Of a stretch of DNA of 64,000 bases, positions 50,531 to 60,616 are shown piece by piece. The DNA is from Nocardioides conyzicola (GTDB lineage Bacteria > Actinomycetota > Actinomycetes > Propionibacteriales > Nocardioidaceae). Below the pieces are notes generated by a model. That model was not told the origin of the DNA. It did no database searches and saw only the letters and a program-made list of their open reading frames with translations. The DNA is taken from positions 310,001 to 374,000 of the forward strand of contig NZ_BAABKM010000005.1 of the NCBI RefSeq assembly GCF_039543825.1. The letters run 5' to 3'. The position numbers and the translations under genes were made by a program. Numbering within the stretch: the stretch's first letter is position 1; the number at the start of each line of letters is the position of its first letter.

Positions 50531-52347
50531 GACCCGATTGTCCCCTGTTGCGACACCCAGCTGGCGTGCAGCCCGGCGTACACGGACCCCTCCTGCTGGA
50601 CGAGCACGGCGTGCGGGCCGCGCTGGACGATGCGGCCCTGGTCGACGACGACCACCTCGTCGGCGCTCTCCGCGGTGGACATCCGGTGCGCGATGGTGAC
50701 GCTGGTGCGGCCGGTCATCAGCCGCTCGAGCGCCCGGCCGATCCGCATCTCGAGCGAGGGGTCGACCGCGCTGGTGGCCTCGTCGAGGACCAGCAGGTCG
50801 GGGTCGGCCAGCTGGGCCCGCAGCAGGGCCACGAGCTGACGCTCGCCCGCCGAGAGCGACTCGCCGCGCTGCCCGACCTGCGTGTCCAGGCCCGCCGGCA
50901 ACCCGGCCAGCCAGTCACCGAGACCGAGCTCGTCGGCGCCGGCGAGCATCTCCTCGGCGGTGGCGCCGAGGCGCCCGTAGCGCACGTTGCTGGCGAGGGT
51001 GTCGTCGAAGAGGAACCCCTCCTGCGGCACGAGCACGACGCTGCGTCGCAGCGAGGCCTGGGCGATCTCGCGCACGTCGATGCCGTCGAGCAGCACCGCG
51101 CCGTCGGACGGGTCCATCAGCCGGGTGAGCAGCTTGGCGATCGTGGACTTGCCGGAGCCGGTCTCGCCGACCACGGCGATCCGGGTGCCGGCCGGGATGT
51201 CGAGGTCGATGTCGCGCAGCACCGGCGGCCCGCCGGGGTAGGCGAAGGAGACGTCGCGCAGGGACACGTCGATCGGCCCCCGCGGCAGCACCTGCCCGTC
51301 CTCCCCCAGGTCGACCAGGTCGGCCGGGGTCTCGAGGATGCCGATGACGCGGCGCCAGCTGACCAGCGCGTTCTGGGCGTCGGTGAAGATCTGGGTGCCC
51401 ATCTGCACCGGCCCGACGAACAGCGTGACCAGGAACGCGAACGCGAGCACCTTGCCGGCGGTGATGTCCTCGGCGAAGCCCCAGACGTTGAGCCCCAGCT
51501 GGATGCCCACGATCAGGACCGCCGCGTTGGCGAGCCCGGCGGAGATGCCGCCCAGCGAGAACGACACGACCGTGAACTGCTGGGCGCGCACGCTGGCGTC
51601 CTTGTACTCGTCGATGGCCTCGTCGATCCGCGCCTGGGTGCGGCCCTCGATCGCGTAGGACTTCACGACCGCGGCGCCGACGACCGGCTCCGAGATGGCC
51701 GAGAGCATCACGCCGACCTGGCGCCGGACCACGCCGTACGCCTGGGAGAGCTTGCGCTGGAAGTAGCGGATGGAGAGGAAGAGGGGCGCGAAGCACACCC
51801 ACACGACGATCGCGAGCTCCCAGCTGTAGAAGAGCATCACGATCGTCGCGATGATCACCTGCCCGACGCTCACGATGAGCAGCAGCCCGCCGAAGACGAG
51901 GAACTGGCTGACCTGGTCGACGTCGCTGGTGACGCGCGAGACGAGGGCGCCGCGGCGCTCGGTGTTCTGCGTCAGCACCGGCAGCTCGTGGACGTGCCGG
52001 AACGCCTTGACCCGCAGCGTCGCCAAGCCGCGCTCGGAGGTGGTGAACAGCCGGGTGGTCATGGCGTACGACGCCCAGCTCGCCAGGATGATCGCCGCAG
52101 CCGCGGCGAGCCCCATCAGCACCGTGAACGAGACATCCGGGCCACCGTCGCCGTTGATGCCCCGGTCGAGCGTCTGCTGCACCGCGATCGGCACCACGAC
52201 CTGCCCGGTCGCGGCCAGGAACGCGAGCGCGATCGTCCAGCCGAGGCCTTCCTTGAGCTCCGGCGAGACCTGCACGCCGCGACGCACGGTGTCGATCGCG
52301 CCGATGTCCTCGCCGGTGTCCATGCCGGTCGTCTCGGTGGTGCTCAT
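50527..52347 (-). CDS. ABC exporter half-transporter with normal ATPase motifs but altered signature
   Basis: A 606-residue exporter half with six helices (about 35-330) and an ATPase domain (about 365-600). Walker A is [16 protein letters not shown], Walker B is [13 protein letters not shown] with the catalytic Glu, and the H-loop His is in VTIAHRMST. The signature reads SLSAGERQL rather than LSGGQ. ATG 52347 overlaps the stop of the partner gene. With the 52344-54146 product it should form a heterodimer. Such pairs export lipids, peptides or drugs; the substrate is unknown. Confidence 0.92.
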   Translation of the reverse strand: MSTTETTGMDTGEDIGAIDTVRRGVQVSPELKEGLGWTIALAFLAATGQVVVPIAVQQTLDRGINGDGGPDVSFTVLMGLAAAAAIILASWASYAMTTRLFTTSERGLATLRVKAFRHVHELPVLTQNTERRGALVSRVTSDVDQVSQFLVFGGLLLIVSVGQVIIATIVMLFYSWELAIVVWVCFAPLFLSIRYFQRKLSQAYGVVRRQVGVMLSAISEPVVGAAVVKSYAIEGRTQARIDEAIDEYKDASVRAQQFTVVSFSLGGISAGLANAAVLIVGIQLGLNVWGFAEDITAGKVLAFAFLVTLFVGPVQMGTQIFTDAQNALVSWRRVIGILETPADLVDLGEDGQVLPRGPIDVSLRDVSFAYPGGPPVLRDIDLDIPAGTRIAVVGETGSGKSTIAKLLTRLMDPSDGAVLLDGIDVREIAQASLRRSVVLVPQEGFLFDDTLASNVRYGRLGATAEEMLAGADELGLGDWLAGLPAGLDTQVGQRGESLSAGERQLVALLRAQLADPDLLVLDEATSAVDPSLEMRIGRALERLMTGRTSVTIAHRMSTAESADEVVVVDQGRIVQRGPHAVLVQQEGSVYAGLHASWVSQQGTIGS

Positions 52348-54146
52348 ACCGGGTCCTCCAACAGCTCGCCGGGGGCGGCCTGGTGCTCGTAGGCGTTGAC
52401 GAGGCGGGCGTACGCCGGGTTGCGGTCGAGCAGCTCGGCGTGGGTGCCGCGGTCGGCGATCCGGCCGTCCTGGAGGTGGACGACCTCGTCGGCCAGCCCG
52501 ATCGTGGCCTTGCGGTAGGCGACGACGACGAGGCTGCTGCCGCGCTCGGAGGCGCGCAGCGCGGCCAGGATGCGGGCCTCGACCTCCGGGTCGACGGCGG
52601 ACGTCGCGTCGTCGAGCACCAGGAGGCGCGGCTTGCGCACCAGGGCTCGGGCGAGGGAGATCCGCTGCCGCTGACCGCCCGAGAGGGAGGTGCCGCGCTC
52701 GCCGAGCCGGCTGTCGAGGCCGTCGGGCAGGGCCGCGACGAAGCCGTCGGCCTGCGCGGCGCGCAGCGCGGCCCAGACCTCGTCGTCGGAGATGTCGGCG
52801 TCGAGGGTGACGTTGCCGCGGACCGTGTCGTCGAAGAGGAACGCCGTCTGCGGCACCAGGGACACGACGTCGGCGAGCGCACCGGGGGCGAGGTCCCGGA
52901 CGTCGGTGCCGTCGAGGACGACCCGGCCCTGGTCGGGGTCGACCAGGCGCGTCATCAGCGTCGTCAGCGTGCTCTTGCCGGACGCGGTGGCGCCGACCAG
53001 CGCGATGGTGCGGCCCGGCTCGACCGTGAACGAGACGCCCTCGAGCAGCGGCTGCTCGGCGTCGTACCGGTAGCCGAGGCCCTCGATCTCGAGCCGCGCC
53101 CCCGTGGCGAGGTCGGGGTCGACCGTGGCGTCGCCGTACCGCATCTCGCCGGTGGCCCGCAGCACGGAGCGCACCCGCTCGTAGCCGACGACGCTGCGCG
53201 GGAACTCGCCGAGCAGCCAGCCGATCGCACGGATCGGGAAGGAGACGATCGTGAGCAGGTAGGCGACCGTGACGACGTCACCGGGCAGCGCGGCTCCGTG
53301 GAGGACGCGCTCGACGCCGACCACCAGCACGACGAGGACGCCGAGGTTGGGCAGCGCCGCGAGCGTGGGGTCGAACGCGGCACGGATCCGGCCGGCGCGG
53401 ATGTTGATGTCGCGCAGGAGGTGGGCCTTCTCGGCGAAGCGGGCCGTCTCCTCCGCCTCGCGGCCGAGCGTCTTGACCACCATGGCGCCGTCGAAGGACT
53501 CGTGGGCGACCTCGCTCAGCTCGGCGCGCAGCTGCTGGGCCTTGGTCATCAACGGCGAGGCCAGCCGCTGGTAGGCGAGGTTGGCGATCACGACCGCCGG
53601 GAAGACGAGCAGCCCGACCACGGCCATCACCACGTCGGCGAAGAACATCTGGGCGACCGCGATCACCATCATGACCAGCACGCCGACCGCCATCGGCAGC
53701 GGCGCGATCGGGCCCCAGGCGGCCTCGACGTCGGAGTTGGCGTTGGAGAGCAGCTGCCCGGTGGGGTGCCGGTGGTGCCACTCCATCGGGAGTGCGAGGT
53801 ACTGCCGGGTCACGGCGCGGCGGGTGTGCGCCTGCATGCGGTACTGCATGACGCCGGCACCCAGGCGGCGCGCGACGATGCCCACCGCGCGGAGCAGCGC
53901 GACGCCGAGGAAGAGCGCCAGGACGGCGACCAGCAGGCCCGCGCCGATCTCGCCGTCGTCGAACGCCGGCAGGACGACGTGGTCGGTGGACCAGCCGAGC
54001 ACCCAGGCGTCGGCCACGGTGAGCGCGCCGAAGAGCACACTGCCGAGCGTGGACAGGGTGAAGATCCACGGCTCGCGCCGGATCGCCACCCCGAGGACCC
54101 GGAAGCCGTCGACCGACGTCCCCCGTCTGTTGCGCGTGTTGCTCAC
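52344..54146 (-). CDS. ABC exporter half-transporter with degenerate ATPase site
   Basis: A 600-residue exporter half. Six helices cover about residues 30-310 (EWHHRHPTGQLLSNANSDVE is the coupling region). Walker A is LVGATASGKSTLTTLM and the signature LSGGQRQRISLARAL is normal. Walker B reads LLVLDDATSAVDP, with Asp in place of the catalytic Glu, and the H-loop has Tyr (VVVAYRKATI) in place of His. The changes fit the degenerate half of a heterodimeric exporter. GTG 54146 starts the operon that runs into hisI. Confidence 0.92.
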   Translation of the reverse strand: MSNTRNRRGTSVDGFRVLGVAIRREPWIFTLSTLGSVLFGALTVADAWVLGWSTDHVVLPAFDDGEIGAGLLVAVLALFLGVALLRAVGIVARRLGAGVMQYRMQAHTRRAVTRQYLALPMEWHHRHPTGQLLSNANSDVEAAWGPIAPLPMAVGVLVMMVIAVAQMFFADVVMAVVGLLVFPAVVIANLAYQRLASPLMTKAQQLRAELSEVAHESFDGAMVVKTLGREAEETARFAEKAHLLRDINIRAGRIRAAFDPTLAALPNLGVLVVLVVGVERVLHGAALPGDVVTVAYLLTIVSFPIRAIGWLLGEFPRSVVGYERVRSVLRATGEMRYGDATVDPDLATGARLEIEGLGYRYDAEQPLLEGVSFTVEPGRTIALVGATASGKSTLTTLMTRLVDPDQGRVVLDGTDVRDLAPGALADVVSLVPQTAFLFDDTVRGNVTLDADISDDEVWAALRAAQADGFVAALPDGLDSRLGERGTSLSGGQRQRISLARALVRKPRLLVLDDATSAVDPEVEARILAALRASERGSSLVVVAYRKATIGLADEVVHLQDGRIADRGTHAELLDRNPAYARLVNAYEHQAAPGELLEDPV

Positions 54147-54245
54147 TGCCTACCCGTCACCCTCGGTCGTCCATCGCAGTACTGCCCGCGGGGAACCCCG
54201 CCGTCCGGTCAGGCTATTCCCCCGTTCCGACATCGGGCCGTCCCA

Positions 54246-54251
54246 TATTGT
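54246..54251 (+). promoter_or_regulatory. -10 element for a leaderless transcript of the 54259 gene
   Basis: TATTGT ends seven bases before GTG 54259. Confidence 0.5.
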
Positions 54252-54258
54252 CTGCCGC

Positions 54259-54888
54259 GTGACCGCACCTCTGTCCCGTCGTGAACGCGCCGACCTCTGC
54301 GACCTCGCGCTCGAGGTGGGCGCGGACTCCCCGACGCTGGGCTCCGGCTGGACCGCCCGGGACCTCGTCGTCCACCTGCTCGTCCGCGAGCGGAGCGCTC
54401 TCGGCGCCGCGGGCATCACGATCTCCCCGCTCGCCGGCCTCACCGAGCGCGCGAGCCGGCGCTACGAGGGGCGGGAGTACGCCGACCTCGTCGAGCGGCT
54501 GCGCTCCCCCGGCGGGATGTTCGCGCTCCCCCCGGTCGACCGGCTCGCCAACACCTTCGAGTACGTCGTGCACCACGAGGACCTGCGCCGCGGCCTTCCC
54601 GGCTGGACGCCGCGGACCCTGGACCCCGCCGACGTCGACCTGCTGTGGACCCAGCTGCGCAAGGGCGTGGCGTTCGTCGCTCGCAAGCTCCCCGTCGCGA
54701 CGGTCCTCAGGCGGGCCGACACCGGTGACGCGGTCGTCGCGAAGAAGGGACCGGACCCGGTCACCATCACCGGTGACGTGGTCGAGCTCGTCCTCTTCCT
54801 GTTCGGCCGCGACGCCGCCCACGGCCTGGTCCTCGAGGGTCCCGACGAGGCCGTCGCCGCCGTGCGCGCGGCGGACCTGGGCGCATAG
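54259..54888 (+). CDS. TIGR03085-type DinB-like metal-binding protein
   Basis: A 209-residue protein of the maleylpyruvate-isomerase/DinB-like helical fold. The N-terminal helix is LSRRERADLCDLALEVG, then GWTARDLVVHLLVRERS with a metal-ligand His. The second His pair lies in FEYVVHHEDLRRGLPGW, and the end has ELVLFLFGRDAAHGL. These are the TIGR03085 features. Possible partners are a low-molecular-weight thiol or metal. It is oriented against both flanking operons. Confidence 0.85.
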   Translation: MTAPLSRRERADLCDLALEVGADSPTLGSGWTARDLVVHLLVRERSALGAAGITISPLAGLTERASRRYEGREYADLVERLRSPGGMFALPPVDRLANTFEYVVHHEDLRRGLPGWTPRTLDPADVDLLWTQLRKGVAFVARKLPVATVLRRADTGDAVVAKKGPDPVTITGDVVELVLFLFGRDAAHGLVLEGPDEAVAAVRAADLGA

Positions 54889-54901
54889 CGCTCGCTCGCG
54901 C

Positions 54902-54907
54902 TACCGT
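54902..54907 (+). promoter_or_regulatory. -10 element for a leaderless transcript of the 54914 gene
   Basis: TACCGT ends six bases before ATG 54914; no Shine-Dalgarno sequence is present. Confidence 0.45.
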
Positions 54908-54913
54908 CGGGCC

Positions 54914-55081
54914 ATGTGGATCTGGATCGTTGTGGCGGTCGTCGTGGTGGCGGCCGGCGTCTACGCCTTCTGGCCCCGCGCCGACCACCTCGGCTCGCGG
55001 GTCAACCGGGCCTCGGCCATCGCCCAGGGGCGCGCCGAGAACTACGACAACGAGGGCGGTGGAGGCTACGGCGGGCCGTGA
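54914..55081 (+). CDS. 55-residue membrane-anchored protein
   Basis: ATG 54914 opens a 55-codon frame: an N-terminal helix (WIWIVVAVVVVAAGVYAFW), then a hydrophilic tail RADHLGSRVNRASAIAQGRA and a Gly-rich, Tyr-containing end (GGGGYGGP). It has its own leaderless-type -10 element 6 bases upstream and follows the DinB-like gene by 25 bases. It is probably a real small anchored protein; function is unknown. Confidence 0.65.
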   Translation: MWIWIVVAVVVVAAGVYAFWPRADHLGSRVNRASAIAQGRAENYDNEGGGGYGGP

Positions 55082-55096
55082 ACCGACCCCGGCCGC

Positions 55097-55858
55097 TCAG
55101 CGCACCGGGTGACCGGTCTCCGCCAGCGACTGCTTGACGTCGGCGATCCGCAGCGTGCCGAAGTGGAAGACCGTCGCCGCGAGCACCGCGTCGGCGCCGG
55201 CGTCGACCGCAGGCGGGAAGTGCTCGACCGCGCCCGCGCCGCCGGAGGCGATCACGGGGACGGTCACCTCACGGCGTACGGCGCGGATCAGCTCCAGGTC
55301 GAAGCCGTCCTGGGTGCCGTCGGCGTCCATCGCGTTCAGCAGGATCTCCCCCGCGCCGAGCTCGGCGGCGCGCACCGCCCACTCGACGGCGTCGAGACCG
55401 GCGGACTTGCGACCGCCGTGCGTGGTCACCTCGAAGCCCGACCCCGTGCCGGCTGCCCGGCGGGCGTCGACGGACAGCACCAGCACCTGGTTGCCGAACC
55501 GGTCGGCGATCTCGGCCACCAGCTCCGGGCGGTGGATCGCGGCGGTGTTGACGGCGACCTTGTCGGCGCCGGCCCGCAGCAGCCGGTCGACGTCCTCGAC
55601 CGACGACACTCCCCCGCCGACGGTCAGCGGGATGAAGACCTCCTCGGCCGTGCGCGAGACGATCTCCATCGTCGTGGCGCGACCCTCGTGGGAGGCGGAG
55701 ATGTCGAGGAAGGTCAGCTCGTCGGCGCCCTCGGCGTCGTAGAGGCGCGCCAGCTCGACCGGGTCGCCGGCGTCGCGCAGGTCCTGGAAGTTGATCCCCT
55801 TGACCACGCGACCCGCGTCGACGTCGAGGCACGGGATGACGCGTACGGCGAGGCTCAT
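55097..55858 (-). CDS. hisF: Imidazole glycerol phosphate synthase cyclase subunit
   Basis: A 253-residue TIM-barrel subunit that makes imidazole-glycerol phosphate and AICAR using ammonia from HisH. The catalytic Asp of [16 protein letters not shown] and the second Asp in [17 protein letters not shown] are present, with [15 protein letters not shown] and [11 protein letters not shown] for phosphate binding. ATG 55858 overlaps the hisA stop (ATGA). It is the last gene of the hisD-C-B-H-x-A-F operon. Confidence 0.96.
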   Translation of the reverse strand: MSLAVRVIPCLDVDAGRVVKGINFQDLRDAGDPVELARLYDAEGADELTFLDISASHEGRATTMEIVSRTAEEVFIPLTVGGGVSSVEDVDRLLRAGADKVAVNTAAIHRPELVAEIADRFGNQVLVLSVDARRAAGTGSGFEVTTHGGRKSAGLDAVEWAVRAAELGAGEILLNAMDADGTQDGFDLELIRAVRREVTVPVIASGGAGAVEHFPPAVDAGADAVLAATVFHFGTLRIADVKQSLAETGHPVR

Positions 55859-56589
55859 GCCCTGCCCTGTGTGAGCGCGAGCGCGTCCTCGAGCGTGAAG
55901 CGGCCCTCGTACAGCGCGGTGCCGGCGATCGCGCCCTCGACGCCCTCGGCGACCAGGCCCATCAGCGCCTCGATGTCGGCCAGCGTGGTGACGCCGCCGG
56001 AGGCGACGACGGGCGCGTCGGTGACCGCGCAGACGTCGCGGAGCAGCTGCAGGTTGGGGCCTTGGAGCATGCCGTCCTTGTTGACGTCGGTCACGACGTA
56101 GCGGGCACAGCCCTCGGAGTCGAGACGGGCCAGCGTCTCGTAGAGGTCGCCGCCCTCCTGGGTCCAGCCGCGGGCCGCGAGGGTGGTGCCGCGGACGTCC
56201 AGGCCGATCGCGATCCGGTCGCCGTGCTCGGCGATGATCCGCGCGCACCACTCCGGCTGCTCGAGCGCCGCCGTGCCGATGTTGACCCGGCGGCAGCCGG
56301 TCGCCAGGGCGGCCTCGAGCGACTCGTCGTCGCGGATGCCGCCGCTCATCTCGACCTGGATGTCCAGCGCTCCGACGATCTCCGCCTGGAGCTCACGGTT
56401 GGTGCCGCGGCCGAACGCCGCGTCGAGGTCGACCAGGTGCAGCCACTCGGCGCCGGCGTCCTGCCAGCGCATCGCGGCGGCGACCGGGTCGCCGTACACG
56501 CGCTCGGAGCCGGCGACGCCCTGGGCGAGCTGGACGGCGCGGCCCTCGGTGATGTCGACGGCGGGGAGGAGCTCGAGGTAGGCGGACAT
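55855..56589 (-). CDS. priA: HisA/PriA phosphoribosyl isomerase
   Basis: A 244-residue TIM barrel. It contains [18 protein letters not shown] (catalytic Asp near residue 11), [13 protein letters not shown], and [19 protein letters not shown] (second catalytic Asp). In actinobacteria the PriA enzyme performs both the HisA and TrpF isomerisations. No trpF is present in the trp cluster here, which fits this dual role, though only activity tests would prove it. It follows the 107-residue protein gene by 15 bases. Confidence 0.93.
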   Translation of the reverse strand: MSAYLELLPAVDITEGRAVQLAQGVAGSERVYGDPVAAAMRWQDAGAEWLHLVDLDAAFGRGTNRELQAEIVGALDIQVEMSGGIRDDESLEAALATGCRRVNIGTAALEQPEWCARIIAEHGDRIAIGLDVRGTTLAARGWTQEGGDLYETLARLDSEGCARYVVTDVNKDGMLQGPNLQLLRDVCAVTDAPVVASGGVTTLADIEALMGLVAEGVEGAIAGTALYEGRFTLEDALALTQGRA

Positions 56590-56604
56590 GTTCGTGTTCT
56601 CCGG

Positions 56605-56928
56605 TCAGTTCGTCATCAGGATCAGGAGGATCGGGGCGATCAGCACGCTCAGCGCGAGGGCGAGCATCCGCACGGCCCAGTCGCCGGAGGCGACCCAGAC
56701 CAGCACGTTGAGCACCAGCACCGACACGACGAGCATCCGCGTGCGGGTCCGGTTGCGGGCCGCGATCACGCCGGTGGGAGTGGTCCGCCGCTTCGGCAGC
56801 CACCGTGTCAGCGTCGAGACCCGAGCATCGCGACGCGCCTTGCGCTCGGCCTCCGCCGCCCGGGCGGCAGCGGCCGCGGCGGTCTCCGCCTCCCGCTCCG
56901 CTCGGCGCTGCGCGCGTTCCTTGCTCAC
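56605..56928 (-). CDS. Hypothetical membrane protein inside the his operon
   Basis: A 107-residue protein. Residues 1 to about 38 form a charged, alanine-rich helix that could coil ([20 protein letters not shown]). Residues about 65-85 and 87-105 are two membrane helices ([18 protein letters not shown] and [18 protein letters not shown]). GTG 56928 overlaps the hisH stop (GTGA), so translation is coupled. I recognise no family. Its coupling suggests that it is produced with the histidine enzymes; no function can be stated. Confidence 0.8.
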   Translation of the reverse strand: MSKERAQRRAEREAETAAAAAARAAEAERKARRDARVSTLTRWLPKRRTTPTGVIAARNRTRTRMLVVSVLVLNVLVWVASGDWAVRMLALALSVLIAPILLILMTN

Positions 56929-57560
56929 AGCGACTGCACCCAGTTGCGCAGCAGGGCGGCGCCGGCGTCGCCGGACTTCTCGGGGTGGAACTGGGTGGCT
57001 GTCAGCGGGCCGTTCTCGACGGCCGCGACGAACCGGTCCCCACCGTGCTCGGCCCAGGTGACGAGCGGCGGGCGGGTGCGGTCGTTGGTCTCGAGCGTCC
57101 AGTCGCGGACGGCGTAGGAGTGCACGAAGTAGAAGCGCTCGTCCTCGATGCCGTCGAAGAGCGTGCTGCCGGTGGGGACGTCCACGGTGTTCCAGCCCAT
57201 GTGCGGCACGACGGGCGCCTGGATCCGCTCGACGACGCCGGGCCACTCGTCGCAGCCCTCGGTCTCGACGCCGTGCTCGACCCCGCGCTCGAAGAGCACC
57301 TGCATGCCGACGCAGATGCCCAGCACCGGACGACCCCCGGCGAGCCGGCGGCCGATGATCCGCTCGCCCTTGACCGCGCGCAGGCCGGCCATGCAGGCGG
57401 CGTACGCGCCGACGCCCGGGACCAGCAGACCGTCGGCGTTGAGCGCCGCGTCGAAGTCACCGGTGAGCGTGACCTCGGCGCCGGCGCGCTCGACCGCGCG
57501 CACGGCGGAGCGGAGGTTGCCCGACCCGTAGTCGAGCACCACGACGTTCGGAGTGCTCAA
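56925..57560 (-). CDS. hisH: Imidazole glycerol phosphate synthase glutaminase subunit
   Basis: A 211-residue class I glutamine amidotransferase giving ammonia to HisF. The triad is the Cys of [13 protein letters not shown] and the His and Glu of [10 protein letters not shown]. The start is TTG 57560, which overlaps the hisB stop (TTGA), with AAGGG upstream; homology ([17 protein letters not shown]) begins at once after it. hisF lies two genes downstream. Confidence 0.95.
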   Translation of the reverse strand: MSTPNVVVLDYGSGNLRSAVRAVERAGAEVTLTGDFDAALNADGLLVPGVGAYAACMAGLRAVKGERIIGRRLAGGRPVLGICVGMQVLFERGVEHGVETEGCDEWPGVVERIQAPVVPHMGWNTVDVPTGSTLFDGIEDERFYFVHSYAVRDWTLETNDRTRPPLVTWAEHGGDRFVAAVENGPLTATQFHPEKSGDAGAALLRNWVQSL

Positions 57561-58156
57561 AGAGAACCCTTGGTGGAGGGGACGCCCGTCTCGCGCGGGT
57601 CGAGCGCGACCGCGTCACGGAAGGCCCGGGCGAACGCCTTGAACTGCGTCTCGACGATGTGGTGCGGCTCGCGCCCGGCGAGCACGCGCACGTGCAGCGC
57701 GAAGTGGCCGTGGAAGGCGATCGACTCGAAGACGTGCTGCGTCAGCGAGCCCAGGTAGTCCGAGCCGAGCACGACGTACTGCTGACCCTCGGGCTCGCCG
57801 GTGTGCACGCAGTAGGGGCGGCCGGAGACGTCGACGACGGCCTGCACCAGCGCCTCGTCGAGCGGCACGGTGGCGTCGCCGAAGCGGCGGATGCCCACCT
57901 TGTCGCCGAGTGCCTGGCGCAGCGCCTGGCCGAGCACGATCGCGGTGTCCTCGACCGTGTGGTGGGCGTCGATGTGGGTGTCGCCCTCGGTCTGCACGGT
58001 CAGGTCGAGCAGCGCGTGCCGACCGAACGCGTCGAGCATGTGGTCGAAGAAGCCGACACCGGTCGAGACGTCGGTGCGGCCGCTGCCGTCGAGGTCGACC
58101 TCGACGATGACCTTCGACTCCTTGGTCTGACGCTCGATGCGCGCAGTCCTGCTCAT
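57557..58156 (-). CDS. hisB: Imidazoleglycerol-phosphate dehydratase
   Basis: A 199-residue manganese enzyme. The two metal-binding segments are [18 protein letters not shown] (about 64-80) and [17 protein letters not shown] (about 160-176). It is the dehydratase only, without the phosphatase domain found in E. coli HisB. ATG 58156 overlaps the hisC stop (ATGA). Confidence 0.97.
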   Translation of the reverse strand: MSRTARIERQTKESKVIVEVDLDGSGRTDVSTGVGFFDHMLDAFGRHALLDLTVQTEGDTHIDAHHTVEDTAIVLGQALRQALGDKVGIRRFGDATVPLDEALVQAVVDVSGRPYCVHTGEPEGQQYVVLGSDYLGSLTQHVFESIAFHGHFALHVRVLAGREPHHIVETQFKAFARAFRDAVALDPRETGVPSTKGSL

Positions 58157-59247
58157 GACACGTCCTGTTCTACGACTTCGGTCAGTGCGTTCTTGAAGGC
58201 CATCATCTCGTCTGCCGTGCCGATCGACACCCGCAGCCACCCGTCGGGGCCGGTCTCCCGGATCAGCACCCCCCGGTCGAGCAGTCCCTGCCAGACAGCA
58301 TGACGGTCCGCGAAGGTCCCGAACAACGCGAAATTGGCGTCGGAGTCCGCGACCTGCAGACCCTGGGCCCGCAGCCAGTCGACGGTCGTGTCCCGCTCCG
58401 CGCGCAGCTCGTCGACCTTGCCGAGCAGCTCGGGGGCGTGCCGGAGAGCAGCGAGCGCGGCCGCCTGGGTGACGGACGAGAGGTGGTAGGGCAGCCGGAC
58501 GACGCGGATCGCGTCGCAGATCGCCGGGTCGGCGGCGAGGTAGCCGAGCCGGAGGCCGGCCGCAGCGAAGGCCTTGCTCATCGTCCGGGACACGACCAGG
58601 TTGCGGTGCTCGGGCAGCAGCTCGACCGCGCTCGGCACGCCGGTGCGCCGGAACTCGCCGTACGCCTCGTCGACGACCACGATGCCGTCCCCGGCGGCCT
58701 CGCAGAGCATCCCGACCGCCTCCGGCGGGAGCGCGGTGCCGGTCGGGTTGTTGGGGCTCGGCAGCAGGATGACGCTCGGCTGCCGCTCCTTGACCAGGTC
58801 GCGAGCGTGGTCGAGGTCGAGGGAGAAGTCGCTCTCCCGGTGCCCGACGACCCACTCCGTGACGGTGTCGCGGGCGTACTCCGGGTACATCGAGTACGTC
58901 GGCGCGAAGCTGAGCGCCGTCCGGCCCGGCCCTCCGAACGCCTGCAGCAGCTGGAGCATCACCTCGTTGCTGCCGTTGGCCGCCCACACCTGCTCGGGCG
59001 CGATGCCGTGGGGCGTGTCGCGGGAGAGGTACGCCGCGAGCGCGGTGCGCAGCTCGGTGAACTCGCGGTCCGGGTAGCGGTGGAGCGTGGTCGCGGCGGT
59101 CGCGACGGCGGTCGCGATGTCGGCCGTGCAGGCGAGCGACGGCCCGTAGGGGTTTTCGTTGACGTTGAGCTGGACGGGCACGTCCAGCTGCGGGGCGCCG
59201 TACGGTTCGATGCCCCGCAGCTCCTCGCGGAGCGGCGGCCAGCTCAT
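58153..59247 (-). CDS. hisC: Histidinol-phosphate aminotransferase
   Basis: A 364-residue PLP aminotransferase, fold type I. Conserved parts are [43 protein letters not shown] (Asn-Pro), [12 protein letters not shown] and the PLP Lys in [18 protein letters not shown], with an Arg near the end in [13 protein letters not shown] 59247 overlaps the hisD stop (ATGA). Confidence 0.97.
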   Translation of the reverse strand: MSWPPLREELRGIEPYGAPQLDVPVQLNVNENPYGPSLACTADIATAVATAATTLHRYPDREFTELRTALAAYLSRDTPHGIAPEQVWAANGSNEVMLQLLQAFGGPGRTALSFAPTYSMYPEYARDTVTEWVVGHRESDFSLDLDHARDLVKERQPSVILLPSPNNPTGTALPPEAVGMLCEAAGDGIVVVDEAYGEFRRTGVPSAVELLPEHRNLVVSRTMSKAFAAAGLRLGYLAADPAICDAIRVVRLPYHLSSVTQAAALAALRHAPELLGKVDELRAERDTTVDWLRAQGLQVADSDANFALFGTFADRHAVWQGLLDRGVLIRETGPDGWLRVSIGTADEMMAFKNALTEVVEQDVS

Positions 59248-60545
59248 TGCTGGAACCGGACGGACACCGCGGCGCCGTGACCGGGCAGGTCCTCGGCGTT
59301 GGCGAGGGTGACGACGTGGTCGGCGACCTCGGCGAGCGCGTCGCGGCTGTAGTCGACGACGTGCACCGACTTGGTGAACGCGCGCACCGACAGGCCGCTG
59401 CTGTGGCAGGCGCAGCCCGCGGTCGGCAGGACGTGGTTGGAGCCGGCGCAGTAGTCGCCGAGGCTGACCGGGGCGTGCTGCCCGACGAAGATCGCGCCGG
59501 CGTTGCGCACCCGGGCGGCGTACGACGACGCGTCCGCGGTGTGGATCTCGAGGTGCTCGGCGGCGTACGCGTTGACGACGTCGAGGCCCTGCTCGAGGTC
59601 GTCGACGAGCACGATCCCGGACTGGTTGCCGGTCAGCGCGGTGCGGATCCGCTCGACGTGCTTGGTCGCCGAGACCTGCTTGTCGAGCTCGGCGTCGACG
59701 TCGTCGGCGAGCCGCTCCGACGTCGTGACGAGCACGGCCGCGGCGAGCGGGTCGTGCTCGGCCTGGCTGACCAGGTCGGCGGCGACGTACGCCGCCTCGG
59801 CGGTGTCGTCGGCGAGGATCGCGATCTCGGTCGGGCCGGCCTCGGAGTCGATGCCGACCTGGCCCTTGAGCAGCCGCTTGGCGGTGACCGTGTAGATGTT
59901 GCCCGGACCGGTGACCAGGTCGACCTTGGCGCAGGAGCCCACGCCGTACGCGAACATGGCGATCGCCTGGGCGCCGCCGACGGCGTACACCTCCTCGACG
60001 CCGAGCAGCGCGCACGCGGCCAGGATCGTCGGGTGCACCTGGCCGCCGAACTCCCGCTGCGGCGGGCTGGAGAGCGCGATCGAGCGGACGCCGGCGGTCT
60101 GCGCAGGGACGACGTTCATCAGCACGCTGGAGACCAGCGGCGCGAGACCTCCGGGCACGTAGAGGCCGACCCGGTCGACCGGCACCTTGCGGTGCGTCAC
60201 GCGGGCGCCGGGCCCGAGGTCGGTGACGGCGTCGTGCTCCAGCTCGTTGGCGCAGGTCAGCCGCAGCCGCCGGATCGACTCCTCGAGACCGGCCCGGATC
60301 GCCGGGTCGAGCTGCTCCAGAGCCTCCGCGGTGGCGCCGGGCGGGACCCGGATGTCGTCGACGGTCACGCCGTCGAAGCGCTCGCCGTACTCGCGGATCG
60401 CGTCCAGGCCACGGGTGCGCACCGCCTCGCAGATCGCATGCACCGCCGGCACCGCCGCCTCGACGTCGAAGTCGGCACGGGGCACGGCTGCGCGGTAGTC
60501 GACCGCGGTGCGGTCGGCTCCTCGCAGGTCGATGCGCTGGATCAT
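59244..60545 (-). CDS. hisD: Histidinol dehydrogenase
   Basis: A 433-residue zinc and NAD enzyme for the last two steps of histidine synthesis. Conserved segments are [60 protein letters not shown] and [19 protein letters not shown]. It is the first gene of the his operon. ATG 60545 follows TAGAAT by six bases, a leaderless arrangement. hisG and hisE are not in the window. Confidence 0.97.
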   Translation of the reverse strand: MIQRIDLRGADRTAVDYRAAVPRADFDVEAAVPAVHAICEAVRTRGLDAIREYGERFDGVTVDDIRVPPGATAEALEQLDPAIRAGLEESIRRLRLTCANELEHDAVTDLGPGARVTHRKVPVDRVGLYVPGGLAPLVSSVLMNVVPAQTAGVRSIALSSPPQREFGGQVHPTILAACALLGVEEVYAVGGAQAIAMFAYGVGSCAKVDLVTGPGNIYTVTAKRLLKGQVGIDSEAGPTEIAILADDTAEAAYVAADLVSQAEHDPLAAAVLVTTSERLADDVDAELDKQVSATKHVERIRTALTGNQSGIVLVDDLEQGLDVVNAYAAEHLEIHTADASSYAARVRNAGAIFVGQHAPVSLGDYCAGSNHVLPTAGCACHSSGLSVRAFTKSVHVVDYSRDALAEVADHVVTLANAEDLPGHGAAVSVRFQQ

Positions 60546-60551
60546 GCATCG

Positions 60552-60557
60552 ATTCTA
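60552..60557 (-). promoter_or_regulatory. -10 element for a leaderless his operon transcript
   Basis: TAGAAT on the minus strand ends six bases before the hisD ATG; it is close to the TATAAT consensus. Confidence 0.55.
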
Positions 60558-60604
60558 CGAGCGCGCGCCTGTCGCGGCGGATCGGCGACAGTGGCTGGAC
60601 CGAC

Positions 60605-60610
60605 TAGGTT
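60605..60610 (+). promoter_or_regulatory. -10 element for a leaderless transcript of the 60617 gene
   Basis: TAGGTT ends six bases before GTG 60617. The GGAGGT between abuts the start codon and is too close to be a normal ribosome site. Confidence 0.5.
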
Positions 60611-60616
60611 GGAGGT

